The notes under the pieces were generated by a model. It was not told the DNA's origin and made no database searches. It was given only the letters and a program-made list of their open reading frames with translations. A stretch of DNA of 64,000 nt, taken from Roseiarcus sp963816065 (GTDB lineage Bacteria; Pseudomonadota; Alphaproteobacteria; Rhizobiales; Beijerinckiaceae). Shown one piece after another: positions 1 to 9,638 of the stretch (position 1 is its first letter; every line of letters begins with the position of its first letter). Where the stretch lies: positions 62,001 through 126,000 of the forward strand of contig CAWFJG010000022.1 of the NCBI GenBank assembly GCA_963816065.1. The letters are read 5' to 3'. The position numbers and the translations under genes are program-made.

Positions 1-286
1 CGAAGGCTTCGACTGGCCGGCGGGCATTGGCGTCGGCAAGCGTCGAGCGGGCGATCGCCTCGCAGCGCAGATGATAATGGGCGTTGGCGTTGGCGTTCCA
101 GCCGGATGCGAGCGCGCGCAGCGACGTCGCGCCGGTGAGCTGGGCGTGGATCAACACCATCAGGTGCTCCCAGCTGCGGAACGATTTGTCATAGGCGTCG
201 GCGTTTCGGCGCTTGACGATCGCCTCGAACCGCCGCCGGTCGAGGGGTTCGACAAGTTGGCTGAAAATGGTCGGAGTAAAACGCAT
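1..286 (-). CDS. IS4-family (DUF4372) transposase, N-terminal part, cut by the window edge
   Basis: Reading leftward from an ATG at 286, the frame gives 95 codons without a stop and runs off the window. It begins MRFTPTIFSQLVEPLDRRRF and continues with WEHLMVLIHAQLTGA and LADANARRPVEAF, which I recognise as the N-terminal DUF4372 helix-turn-helix domain of IS4-type transposases. The DDE catalytic part lies outside. The element sits directly beyond the 3' end of hutG, where hutU might otherwise be expected. The outer IS end must lie between 287 and about 420, but no inverted repeat can be confirmed with only one end visible. Confidence 0.8.
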   Translation of the reverse strand, partial: MRFTPTIFSQLVEPLDRRRFEAIVKRRNADAYDKSFRSWEHLMVLIHAQLTGATSLRALASGWNANANAHYHLRCEAIARSTLADANARRPVEAF

Positions 287-430
287 GCCCCGCTCTCTTT
301 TCTAAGTCTCTACAACCAGAAAATACCAAGGAATCTCATCAAGTTCCCTGGTTTTGCGGGGCATGCGCTGCGACACGTTAAATCAGCCCTTACACTTCCC
401 CGGACAGCCGTGCGGAGGGGGGGAGGGTCG

Positions 431-469
431 CCCTCTCCCACCGGGAGAGGGACGCGGCCGAAGGCCGCG
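431..469. repeat. Double-hairpin REP-like intergenic element
   Basis: Two perfect palindromes lie back to back: CCCTCTCCC-acc-GGGAGAGGG at 431-451 and CGCGGCC-gaa-GGCCGCG at 453-469. This type of 'ccctctccc...gggagaggg' element is a frequent intergenic repeat in Hyphomicrobiales. Lying just beyond the hutG stop, it could also terminate the leftward hut transcript. There is no T-run, so an intrinsic terminator is uncertain. Confidence 0.6.
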
Positions 470-496
470 GGGTGAGGGGTCGCTGGCGCATGCGGC

Positions 497-1318
497 TCAG
501 CCGGGACCACGCTGCGTCCAGTCGAGCAGGACGGTCAGGAGCGCGCTGAGCGTGGCGCGGGTCGGCGTCGCGCAGACCTCGTCGATGGCGCCGGGCCAGG
601 TGTCGGGCCAGGGCTGCGGGGGCTCGATCATATAGGCGCGGCAAGCCAGTTCGAGTTGCACGGCCTCGACGCCGCTCTCCGGACGGCCGAAATCTCGGGT
701 GATCCAGCCGCCCTTGAAGCGACCGTCGACGACGAAGCTCTGGCGGCTCGACGCAAGGGTCTCGACGAGCCGATCGCGTAACGAGGCCGAGCAGCTGCGC
801 CCGGAATTCGTCCCGAGGTTGAAGATCGGCAGCTTGCCCTCGAACAGGCGCGGAACGATGGAGCGGATCGAATGCGCGTCGTAGAGGGCGACGCGCGGAT
901 GCCTGCTGCGCAGTCGGGCGATCTCGCTCCGCAGCGCGTCGTGGTAGGGCGCGTAATAGAGCGCGCGGCGGTCGGCGATCTCGGCCGCGGCGGGCGCCCC
1001 GCCTTCGTGATAGAGCGGCTCGCCATCGAAGGTGGTCGTCGGGCAGAGTTCGGTCGTCGCCTGGCCCGGATAGAGCGACATGCCGTCGGGATTGCGGTTC
1101 ACGTCGATGATCGAGCGCGAAATGTCCGTTCGCACCACCGTCGCGCCGATCCCGCCTGCGAAATCGTAGAGTTCGGGGAGATGCCAGTCGGCGTCGCGCC
1201 GCGCCAGCCATTCGCTGACGAAGCGCGGCTCGTAGTCGGCGAGCTCCGTCCCGGCGTGCGGGATGCTGACGACCAGCGGCGCCTCGCGCTGCTCGATGTG
1301 GAGCCAATCCGGCGTCAT
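497..1318 (-). CDS. hutG: N-formylglutamate deformylase (amidohydrolase)
   Basis: This is the last enzyme of the five-step histidine pathway, hydrolysing N-formyl-L-glutamate to glutamate and formate in the cytoplasm. The protein is 273 residues, normal for the family. The N-terminus carries the metal-site motif SIPHAG near residue 20, followed by VDVNR-type (IIDVNRNPDG) and YDAHSIRS motifs, all typical of FGase family members. The ATG at 1318 overlaps the TGA of hutH (ATGA), so it is translationally coupled as third gene of a leftward hutI-hutH-hutG operon. The frame is intact. Confidence 0.93.
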   Translation of the reverse strand: MTPDWLHIEQREAPLVVSIPHAGTELADYEPRFVSEWLARRDADWHLPELYDFAGGIGATVVRTDISRSIIDVNRNPDGMSLYPGQATTELCPTTTFDGEPLYHEGGAPAAAEIADRRALYYAPYHDALRSEIARLRSRHPRVALYDAHSIRSIVPRLFEGKLPIFNLGTNSGRSCSASLRDRLVETLASSRQSFVVDGRFKGGWITRDFGRPESGVEAVQLELACRAYMIEPPQPWPDTWPGAIDEVCATPTRATLSALLTVLLDWTQRGPG

Positions 1319-2848
1319 GCTTCGAGCTCCGGCCAGCGAACGTCGCCGGCGGCGGCGGCGAAATCGTCCGACGCGATCAGCGCAGCCGCGGCGGCGATGT
1401 CGGGGTGGAGGTAGCGGTCGTCGTCGAGCCGCGGCGCATCCTGCCGCAGACGCGCGCGCACGGCCTCGAGGGCGGCGCTCGACCGCAAGGGGGCATGGAA
1501 CTCGATCGCCTGCGCCGAGGCGAGGGCCTCGATCGCCACGACGTTGAGGGCGTTCTGAGCCATCGCTGCAAGGCGCCGCGCGCCATGCGCCGCCATCGAC
1601 ACGTGATCTTCCTGATTGGCGGAGGTCGGGATCGAGTCGACGCTGGCCGGATAGGCGCGCTGCTTGTTCTCGGAGACGAGCGCGGCGGCCGTGACCTGCG
1701 GGATCATGAAGCCCGAGTTGAGGCCCGGCCGCGGCGTCAGGAACGCCGGCAGGCCCGACAACGCCGGATCGACCAGCATGGCGATGCGCCGCTCGGCGAG
1801 CGAGCCGATCTCGCATACGGCCAGCGCGATCATGTCGGCGGCGAAGGCGACCGGCTCGGCGTGGAAATTGCCGCCCGACAGCGCCAGGTCGTCTTCCGGG
1901 AAAATCAGCGGATTGTCGGTGACGGCGTTCGCCTCGTCGGCAAGGGTCGCCGCCGCCTGGCGCAGAAGATCGAGGCAGGCCCCCATGACCTGCGGCTGGC
2001 AGCGCAGGCAATAGGGGTCCTGAACGCGCGGATCGTCGCGTCGGTGGGAATCGCGGATCGCGCTGCCGGCCATCAGCGCGGCGAGAGTCGCGGCCACCTC
2101 GCGCGGGCCGCGATGCCGGCGCAAGGCCACGATGCGCGGATCGAACGGGGCGTCGGAGCCGCGCGCCGCGTCGGTCGAGAGCGCGCCGGTCACCAGCGCC
2201 GCGCGAAGGACGCGATCGACCGCGAAAAGGCCAGCCAGCGCATGAGCGGTCGAGAACTGGGTGCCGTTGAGAAGCGCCAGCCCCTCCTTTGGTCCGAGCT
2301 CGCACGGAGACAGGCCTGCCCGTTCGAGGGCGGCCGACGCAGGCAGGACATCGGCGCCGAATCGCGCCTCGCCGACGCCGATCATCGCCGCAGTCATATG
2401 GGCGAGCGGCGCGAGGTCGCCCGAGGCGCCGACCGACCCTTGAGCGGGCACGACCGGCGTGACGCCGCGATTGAGCATCGCCTCGAGAAGGGCGAGCGTC
2501 GCCGGGCGCACGCCCGGAGGCGCCCTGCGCCAGCGAATCGAGCTTCAGCGCCATCATGAGCCGCGTTGCGGCGACGGACGCAGGCTCGCCGACGCCGGCG
2601 GCATGTGAGAGCACGATGTTGCGCTGGAGCTGGACGAGATCCGCGTCGGCGATACGGACGCTCGCGAGCTTGCCAAAACCGGTATTCACCCCATAGACCG
2701 GCTCGCCGCGGGCGATGATACGCCGGACGGCGGCGGCGGCCGCCTCGACGCGCTGAGCAGTTGCGGGGTCGAGCGCGACGGCGGCGCCTGTGTAGATGGC
2801 GCGCCAGTCCACGAGCGTTGCGGCGCCGCCGCGAAGCCGGACCGTCAT
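1315..2848 (-). CDS. hutH: Histidine ammonia-lyase (one frameshift)
   Basis: HutH deaminates L-histidine to urocanate, the first step of the pathway. The N-terminal piece includes the YGVNTGFGKLA motif, and the second piece carries the GSVGASGDLAPLAH block, whose Ala-Ser-Gly forms the MIO electrophile. The two pieces lie in different frames. At 2513-2515 a run of CCC (GGG on the coding strand) replaces the GG expected in the conserved SLAQGASGVRPAT stretch, so removing one base restores about 511 residues. Its start ATG overlaps the hutI stop and its own stop overlaps hutG. The break falls in a homopolymer, so a sequencing indel is more likely than a true mutation. Confidence 0.9.
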
Positions 2849-4064
2849 TGGCCTCTCCAAATGCGGGCGTGCAGGGGATTGAAGCCGAGCCGATAGACGA
2901 GCTCCGCCGGACGCTCGATCTCCCAGATCGCCAGATCCGCCCGTTTGCCGGGCTCGAGCGCGCCGGTCTCGGCCTCGAGCCCCAGCGCGCGCGCGGCGTT
3001 CCGCGTGACGCCGGCGAGACATTCCTCGACGGTCAGGCGAAAGAGGGTCGCGGCCATGTTGAGCGCAAGCAACAGCGAGGTCATCGGCGAGGTGCCGGGG
3101 TTGCAGTCGGTCGAGACCGCCATCGGCACGCCGTGGCTCCTGAAGAGGTCGATCGGGGGCGTCTTCGTCTCGCGCAGCATGTAGAAGGCGCCGGGCGCGA
3201 GGGTGGCGACGACGCCCGCGCGCGCCATCGCGACGACATCGTTGTCATTGACGTATTCGAGATGTTCGGCGGAAAGAGCCCCGAATTCGGCCGCCAGCGT
3301 CGCGCCGCCGAGTTCGACAATTGCTCGGCGTGCAGCTTGACTGGAAGGCGGAGGCTCCGGGCGCTCGCAAAGACCCGGCGCATCTCGTCGCGCGAGAAGG
3401 CGATGCCCTCGCAGAATCCGTCGACCGCATCGACGAGCCCTTCCGAGGCGAGCGCCGGCAGCATGGCGTCGGCGACCTCCGCGACGTAGCCCGCGCGATC
3501 CTCGGCATATTCCGGCGGCAGCGCGTGGGCGCCGAGAAAGGTGGCGCGCACCTCGACCGGGCGCTCGGCCGCGAGACGCCGCGCCGCGCGCAGCATCTTG
3601 CGCTCGGTCGGGAGATCGAGGCCGTATCCGGACTTGATCTCGACCGTCGTGACGCCCTCGGCGATCAGCGCGTCGAGACGCGGCAGCGACTGGCGAACGA
3701 GTTCGTCCTCGCTTGCCGCGCGAGTCGCGTGGACGGTCGAGACGATGCCGCCGCCGGCGCGCGCGATCTCCTCGTAGCTCGCGCCGGCGAGACGCGCCTC
3801 GAACTCCGCCGCCCGGCTGCCCGCATAGACGAGATGAGTGTGGCAGTCGATCAGCCCGGGGGTGATCCAGCGGCCCTCGCAGTCGATGGTCCGCGCGTCG
3901 CTCGGGACCGTCGGCGCCTCGGGTTCGGGGCCGGCGAAAACGACGCGGCCCGCGCGGGCGACGATCGCGCCGCGATCGACGACGCCGAGACCGGGAGCGC
4001 CGACCGCCAGGGTCGCGAGCCGGGCGTTGCGCCAGATCGTCGTCGCCTCGCTCGCCGGCGTCAT
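2845..4064 (-). CDS. hutI: Imidazolonepropionase (one frameshift)
   Basis: HutI opens 4-imidazolone-5-propionate to N-formimino-L-glutamate. It is an amidohydrolase-fold enzyme with the zinc-ligand motif LIDCHTHLVYAGSR near residue 77, VEIKSGYGLD, KLHAEQLSN and STDCNPGTSP. About 406 residues are expected. A one-base deletion at 3312-3314 breaks the frame just after KLHAEQLSN; downstream, AEFGALSAEHLEYVND resumes in another frame. The ATG at 4064 gives the start MTPASEATTIWRNARL. It is the first gene of the leftward hut operon, facing hutF across a 76-bp divergent promoter region. Confidence 0.9.
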
Positions 4065-4096
4065 CGTGGTGCCCTCGCCTCTTGGCTTCGGCAAGC

Positions 4097-4113
4097 GTCT
4101 AATGTATAGACAT
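4097..4113. promoter_or_regulatory. Candidate HutC operator between hutI and hutF
   Basis: The 76-bp divergent gap holds GTCTA-atgta-TAGAC (4097-4111), a perfect 5-bp inverted repeat. Nested in it is ATGT-atag-ACAT (4102-4113), giving a TGTATAGACA core. GntR/HutC-family repressors are known to bind TGTATA-type palindromes, and hutC is encoded in this locus. A role in urocanate-responsive control of both transcripts is inference. Confidence 0.6.
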
Positions 4114-4140
4114 AATGAAGTCAAGCGTGCGGGCAGGACG

Positions 4141-5504
4141 ATGACCGACGTTGCATTTCGAGCGGGCGCTGACGGCGCAGGGCTGGGCCTCCGACGTCCG
4201 GGTCCGGATCGACGGCGCGACGATCGCCACGGTCGAGCCCGACCTCGGCCGCTGAAGCCGGCGACGAGCGCTGCGGGATCGGCGTCCCCGCCATCGGTAA
4301 CCTGCATTCGCACGCGTTCCAGCGCGCCATGGCCGGCCTCGCGGAACGGCGAGGCGAGGCGGCCGACAGTTTCTGGACCTGGCGCGACGCGATGTATCGC
4401 CTCGCGCTCGCCGCAACGCCCGACGACGTCGAGGCGATCGCGGCCCAAGCCTATGTCGAGATGCTGGAGGCGGGCTACGGCGCCGTCGCGGAGTTTCACT
4501 ACCTCCACCACGACGTTTCCGGCGCGCCTTACGCCAACCGGGCCGAGATGTCGGAGCGGATCGGCGCGGCGGCGGCCGCGACGGGCATCGGGCTCACGCT
4601 GCTTCCGGTGTTCTATGCGCGCGCAGGGTTCGGCGGCGAGCCCGCGCGCCCCGAACAGCGCCGTTTCGTCAACGATCTCAACTCTTTCGCCGCGCTCCTG
4701 ACCGACTGTCGCGGCGCGTTGGCCCAGGATGTCCGCCTCGGCGTCGCGCCGCACTCATTGCGCGCAGCGACCCCCGAAGAGCTTGCCGGCGTCGTCGCCC
4801 TCGCGGGCGACGGGCCGATCCACATTCATATCGCCGAGCAGACCGGCGAGGTCGAGGCTTGCGTGGCCTGGTCCGGCGCGCGTCCGGTACGCTGGCTCTT
4901 CGATCATGCCGACGTCGATCAGCGCTGGTGCCTCGTTCACGCCACGCATGTCGACGAGGGCGAGGTTCGGGCGGTCGCACGTTCGGGCGCGGTCGTGGGT
5001 CTCTGCCCGATCACCGAAGCCAATCTCGGCGACGGGGTGTTTCCGGCGGCGGCCTTTCTCGAAGCGGACGGGCGGTTCGGCGTCGGATCGGATTCCAACG
5101 TCGAGATCACGGTCGCGGGCGAACTTCGCATGCTGGAATATGGGCAGCGCCTGGTTCGGCGCGCGCGCAATGTCTGCGCGCGTCGCGACGGCTCAACCGG
5201 CAGGATGGTGTTTGGCGGCGCCGCCGCTGGCGGCGCGCAGGCGCTCGGGCGCCCCGCGGGCAAACTCGCGCCCGGCGCCGACGCCGACATCGTGTCGCTG
5301 AACGGCAATTCGCCGCTCGTCGCGGGTCGCGCCGACGACGCCATTCTCGACGCCTGGATCTTTGGCGGCGCGCGCGACTTGGTCGACCGCGTCTGGAGCG
5401 GCGGCGACATGGTCGTGAGCGAAGGGCGCCACCCGCGTCGCCAGGCGATCGCGGCGCGGTTCGGCGCGACCCTGGAACGGCTGGCGGCGGCGACCGGCGC
5501 CTGA
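4141..5504 (+). CDS. hutF: Formimidoylglutamate deiminase (frameshifted near the N-terminus)
   Basis: HutF converts N-formimino-L-glutamate to N-formyl-L-glutamate plus ammonia, feeding HutG. The long intact frame (from about 4255) includes NLHSHAFQRAMAGLAE, with the metal-binding HSH, then GVAPHSLRA, HIHIAEQ, LVHATHVDEGE and the GSDSNVEI block of this amidohydrolase subgroup. The first 35 or so codons (LHFERALTAQGWASDVRV) are in another frame, with a break near 4245-4255. The ATG at 4141 is one base out of phase with that stretch, so either a second indel lies at 4143-4150 or the start is TTG 4151. Corrected length is about 450 residues. Confidence 0.85.
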
Positions 5505-5536
5505 AGCGGCGACGAACGGGGGGGGGACGAGGGTCC

Positions 5537-6306
5537 ATGCAGGCAGGCGACGGCGCGGCGGCGAGGGCCGGCGGCGAGGGCGCGAACCGCCGGGTAGAAC
5601 GGCCCTCTTTGCACAGCCAGATAATCGCGGGGATCGAAGCGAAGATTCTCGGCGGCGAGTGGCCGCCCGGCCACCGGATTCCCTTCGAACACCAACTGAC
5701 CGAGTCTACGGCTGCTCGCGCATGACGGTGAGCAAGGCGTTGACCGAACTCGCCCGCGCCGGCCTGATCGAGCGGCGGCGCAAGGCCGGAAGCTTTGTGA
5801 TGCGTCCCCGCGGCCAGTCCGCGTTGCTTGAAATCCAAGACGTCGCCGCCGATGTCGCCGCGCTCGGGCTACCTTACCGGTTCGAAGTGCTGTCCCGGCG
5901 GAAGCGGCGGGCGACGCGGGCGGACGGCGAGCGGATCGACGTGCCGGCAGGCGCGCCGCTGCTCGCGATCGCCTGCCGGCACGACGCCGGCCCGCGGCCC
6001 TTCTGCTACGAGGATCGGCTGATAAGCCTCGCCGCCGTTCCGTCGGCGGCTGAGGAATCCTTCGTCACGCTATCGCCCGGAGCATGGCTCGTCGCTCAAC
6101 AACCCTGGACGACTGCCGAGCATCGCATCCGCGCCGCAGTTGCGGATCGCCAGACCGCCCACGCGCTGCGCGTCGCGGAGGGCGCGGCCTGCCTGGTGGT
6201 CGAGCGGCGCACCTGGCTCGCAGGACGACCGGTGACCCAAGTGACGCTCGCCTACCCGGCCGGCGCTCACGAACTTGTCGCCAGCTTTACCCCGTCGAAG
6301 ACCTGA
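5537..6306 (+). CDS. hutC: Histidine utilization repressor, GntR/HutC family (one frameshift)
   Basis: HutC is a GntR-type repressor with an N-terminal winged helix-turn-helix and a C-terminal UTRA effector domain that binds urocanate in characterised members. The visible wHTH comprises SLHSQIIAGIEAKILGGEWPPGHRIPFEHQLTE, followed after a break by YGCSRMTVSKALTELARAGLIERR and the UTRA region. A missing G at about 5703 (GAGTCTAC in place of GAGGTCTAC) causes the frame change. The start ATG 5537 lies 32 bp after hutF, beyond a run of nine G (5518-5526). Co-transcription with hutF and autoregulation through the 4097 operator are likely. Confidence 0.88.
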
Positions 6307-6428
6307 CCCTCGCCGGCGGGAGCCACTCACCGCTCGCAAGCTGAGGAAGCCTATGCCGGGGAGTTTGCGGGCTGTCCAACTCGACGGCGCCGGGTCGCAT
6401 TTGCCCTCGCCGGGTCCGCCAATGGCGG

Positions 6429-6442
6429 TTGACCAGGATCAA
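6429..6442. promoter_or_regulatory. FNR/FixK/Anr-type box upstream of phaC
   Basis: TTGACCAGGATCAA matches the TTGAT-N4-ATCAA consensus of the CRP/FNR family at nine of ten half-site positions, and is extended by a flanking G/C pair (GTTGA...TCAAC). It lies 75 bp upstream of the phaC start in an otherwise empty 211-bp gap. It suggests that polymer synthesis responds to low oxygen. Confidence 0.6.
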
Positions 6443-6517
6443 CACGGAAGACATTGGGCCGGAGTAGCGTGAAAAGCGAACAGGAGGCGCAGAAACGGCG
6501 CGCCGGGAGCGGAAGCC

Positions 6518-8390
6518 ATGCTGGATAAGCCGAAAGAAGAGACGGTTGGGCTGCTCCCACCGGAGCAACGCGAGCGGACCATGGCGGAGGCGCTTGCGGC
6601 CCGCGTGCTCGAACGGGCCAAAGGGCCGCGCGTCTCGCCCTCCACGAGAAAAAGTCAAGCCGGCGAAACCCAGCCTGATTATCGCACCCTGGACCGGATG
6701 GCCCGCGCGATGCTTGCGCGCGCCACGCAGGGGATCTCGCCGGACGCGCTCGTCCAGACTTGGGCAGACTGGGCGCTCCACCTCGCGCAAGCGCCCGGCA
6801 AGCGCCTCGAGCTGATGCAGAGCGCGGCCATGACGGCGGCGCGGCTCAGCCTCTGGCTGCCTCATGCGCCGGCGAACGGACGCCACACGCCGCCCTTTGA
6901 GCCTGCGCCGAACGACCGGCGGTTCGCCGATCCCGGCTGGTCGCAATGGCCGTACAACGTCTATGTCCAGAGTTTTCTCGGCATCGAGGCCTGGTGGGCG
7001 GCGGCCACCCGCGACGTGCCGGGCCTCATTCGCGACCGCGAGGCCGAAGTCGCCTTCATGACCCGCGCGGCGATCGACATGGTCTCGCCGAGCAACATTC
7101 CGTGGCTCAATCCCGTGAGCATCGCCAAGACCACCAAGGAGGGCGGCTTCAATCTCGTGCGCGGCGCTTCCAACTGGATGGAAGATCTCGACCGCATGTT
7201 CGCCGGCCGGCCGCCAGCGGGTGCAGAGACGTTCGAGGTCGGGGGCAATGTCGCCGTGACGCCCGGCAAGGTCGTGTTCCGCAACGACCTGATGGAACTG
7301 ATCCAATACGAGCCGGCGACAGCAAAGGTGTCGGCGGAACCGATCCTGATCATCCCGGCCTGGATCATGAAATACTACATCCTCGACCTCGAGCCGGAGA
7401 CCTCACTGGTTCGCTGGCTGGTCGAGCGCGGGCACACGGTGTTCATCGTGTCGTGGAAGAATCCCGACGGGCGCGATCGCGAGGTTGGTCTCGACGACTA
7501 CCGCCGTCTCGGCGTGAAAGCGGCGCTGGACGCGGTCACGACGATCGTCCCGGGCGAGAAAGTTCACGCCTGCGGCTATTGCCTCGGCGGCACGATCCTG
7601 GCGATCGCCGCGGCGACGCTCGCGCGCGACGGCGACGACCGGATTGCGAGCCTGACCTTGCTCGCCGCCCAGACCGATTTTGCCGAGGCCGGCGAGATCA
7701 TGCTCTTCCTCGACGAAGGGCAGGTGATGCTGCTCGACGATCTCATGTGGGACCAGGGATATCTCGACAGCCGCCAGATGTCGGGCGCCTTCCAGGCGCT
7801 GCGTTCGGATGAACTCATCTGGGGCAAGATGATCCGCCAATACGTGCTCGGCGAGCGCGAGGAGATGTCGGCGCTGATGGCCTGGAACGCCGATCAGACC
7901 CGCATGCCCGCCCGCATGCACAGCCAGTACCTGCATGGCCTCTATCTCGAGAACCGCCTGACCTCGGGACGCTTCGCCGTCGAGGGCCGGAAGATCGCGC
8001 TACGCGACATCCGCGCGCCGATCTTCGTCGTCGGCATGGCGCGCGACCACATCGCGCCGTGGCGCTCGGTCTACAAGGTCGCGGCTGTTCACCGACACCG
8101 ACGTGACCTTCGCGCTGGCCTCGGGCGGCCACAACGCCGGCATCGTCAATCCGCCCACGCGGGCGCGCGGTTCATACCAGCTCATGACGATGGGGCGCAG
8201 CGACCGCTACGTCGAGCCGGTCACGTGGGTCGCCTCCGCTCCGGCCTACCAGGGATCGTGGTGGCCAGCTTGGGAGGCGTGGCTCAGGGCCTCAGGCTCG
8301 GGAGAGACGGTCGACCCGCCGCACATGGGCGCCACCGAGGCCGGCCTGCCGCCGCTCTGCGACGCCCCGGGCTCCTACGTAAGAGGATGA
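6518..8390 (+). CDS. phaC: Polyhydroxyalkanoate synthase (one frameshift)
   Basis: PHA synthase polymerises (R)-3-hydroxyacyl-CoA on granule surfaces. The alpha/beta-hydrolase domain carries the lipase-like box GYCLGG with the nucleophile Cys near residue 354, a VVGMARDHIAPW segment (Asp near 509) and, after the break, SGGHNAGIVNPP with the catalytic His. The C-terminus (GSWWPAWEAWL, APGSYV) is typical. Around 8083-8095 one surplus base shifts WRSVYKV into the LFTDTDVTFALASGGH frame; corrected length is about 624 residues. There is a good upstream purine stretch (GGGAGCGGAAG). No phaA/phaB/phaR is nearby, so this is probably a stand-alone second-type synthase. Confidence 0.92.
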
Positions 8391-8438
8391 GAGCTCGACG
8401 GTCCGGGCCAGCAAGGGCGTCTGGCCGGGCGGAGACGT

Positions 8439-9533
8439 TCATATCACCCTTCGCACCCATCCATGTTCGTCGGCGACGTCGCCGCGCTGGATGCCTACGA
8501 GCTTCGCCCGCAGGCCTTCGGCCGTCTCGCCGCCCGAGCCGTTGCCGATGACGAAGCCGCCGCCGGACGATCTGATTTCACCGATCGGGGTGACGACCGC
8601 CGCCGTTCCGCAGGCGAAGGATTCGCGGAGCCGGCCGCTCGTCGCCTGGGCCCGCCACTCCTCGTAGCTGAAGCGCTCTTCGCGCACCGTTCGGCCTTCG
8701 GCCCTGGCGAGGGTGATGATGGCGTCGCGGGTGACGCCGGGCAAGATCGTGCCGCTGAGCGGCGGGGTCTGCAGCGAACCGTCGTCGAACACGAGAAAGA
8801 CGTTCATGCCGCCGAGCTCCTCGACCCACTTGCGTTCGGCGGCGTCGAGGAAGACGACCTGGTCGCAGCCGTGCTTCATCGCCTCGGCCTGGGCGAGGAG
8901 GCTTGCCGCGTAATTGCCGCCGCACTTGGCGGCCCCGGTGCCCCCGGGCGCGGCGCGGGTATAATCGTCCGAGAGCCAGACGGTCACCGCCTTCTTGCCG
9001 CCCTTGAAATAGGCGCCGACCGGCGAAGCGATCACGACATACCAGTATTCCGACGCCGGGCGGACTCCGAGAAACGCCTCGCTCGCGAACATGAACGGGC
9101 GCAGATAGAGGCTGCCGTCGCCGCCCGGGACCCAATTCGCGTCGATCTTGATCAGCTCCTCGATCGAGCGGAGAAAGGCGGCCTCCGAGAGCGGAGGCAT
9201 CGCCAGCCGCTCGGCCGACGTCTGGAAGCGGCGGGCGTTCTGCTCCGGACGGAACAGGGCTATGCCGCCGTTGCTCAGACGATAGGCCTTGAGACCCTCG
9301 AAGATCTCCTGAGCGTAGTGCAGCACGGCGGCGGCCGGATCGAGAACGAACGGTTCGCGGGCGCGGATCTCCGCGTCGCACCAGCCGCGTTCCTGCGTCC
9401 AGCGGATCGTCGCCATGTGGTCGGTGAACACCCGTCCGAAGCCAGGATCCTCCAGCATCGTCGCGCGCACGTCGGCCGCGACCGGCGCGGGATGCGGACG
9501 ACGAGTGAAGAATGGACCGTGCTCGGCGTTCAT
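8439..9533 (-). CDS. ilvE: Branched-chain amino acid aminotransferase
   Basis: This PLP enzyme of fold type IV interconverts leucine, isoleucine and valine with their 2-oxo acids. The 364-residue protein has the motifs FEGLKAYR, YLRPFMFA, AAKCGGNYAASL (PLP-binding Lys near residue 202), EELGGMNVF and TSGRLRESFACGTAAVVTPIG, the type-II IlvE pattern. The frame is intact, starting MNAEHGPFFTRRPHP. It converges on phaC with a 48-bp gap and is separated from the next leftward gene upstream (acyl-CoA synthetase) by about 105 bp. Confidence 0.92.
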   Translation of the reverse strand: MNAEHGPFFTRRPHPAPVAADVRATMLEDPGFGRVFTDHMATIRWTQERGWCDAEIRAREPFVLDPAAAVLHYAQEIFEGLKAYRLSNGGIALFRPEQNARRFQTSAERLAMPPLSEAAFLRSIEELIKIDANWVPGGDGSLYLRPFMFASEAFLGVRPASEYWYVVIASPVGAYFKGGKKAVTVWLSDDYTRAAPGGTGAAKCGGNYAASLLAQAEAMKHGCDQVVFLDAAERKWVEELGGMNVFLVFDDGSLQTPPLSGTILPGVTRDAIITLARAEGRTVREERFSYEEWRAQATSGRLRESFACGTAAVVTPIGEIRSSGGGFVIGNGSGGETAEGLRAKLVGIQRGDVADEHGWVRRVI

Positions 9534-9638
9534 GGAATTCGTTCCTCACTGGCTTTTTTCGCGATCTTTTTAGACCGGCGCGAGGCCGCGCGCCACGAGG
9601 AAACGCCTGAGCGCGCCGGCAGGTTTCCTCTCCGACCG

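Noticed and set aside
497..3022. An uninterrupted 841-codon leftward frame across hutG and hutH
   Set aside because: It joins hutG in frame with the N-terminal part of hutH through out-of-phase sequence. The middle has Arg/Pro-rich shadow composition, while the true hutH runs in another frame.
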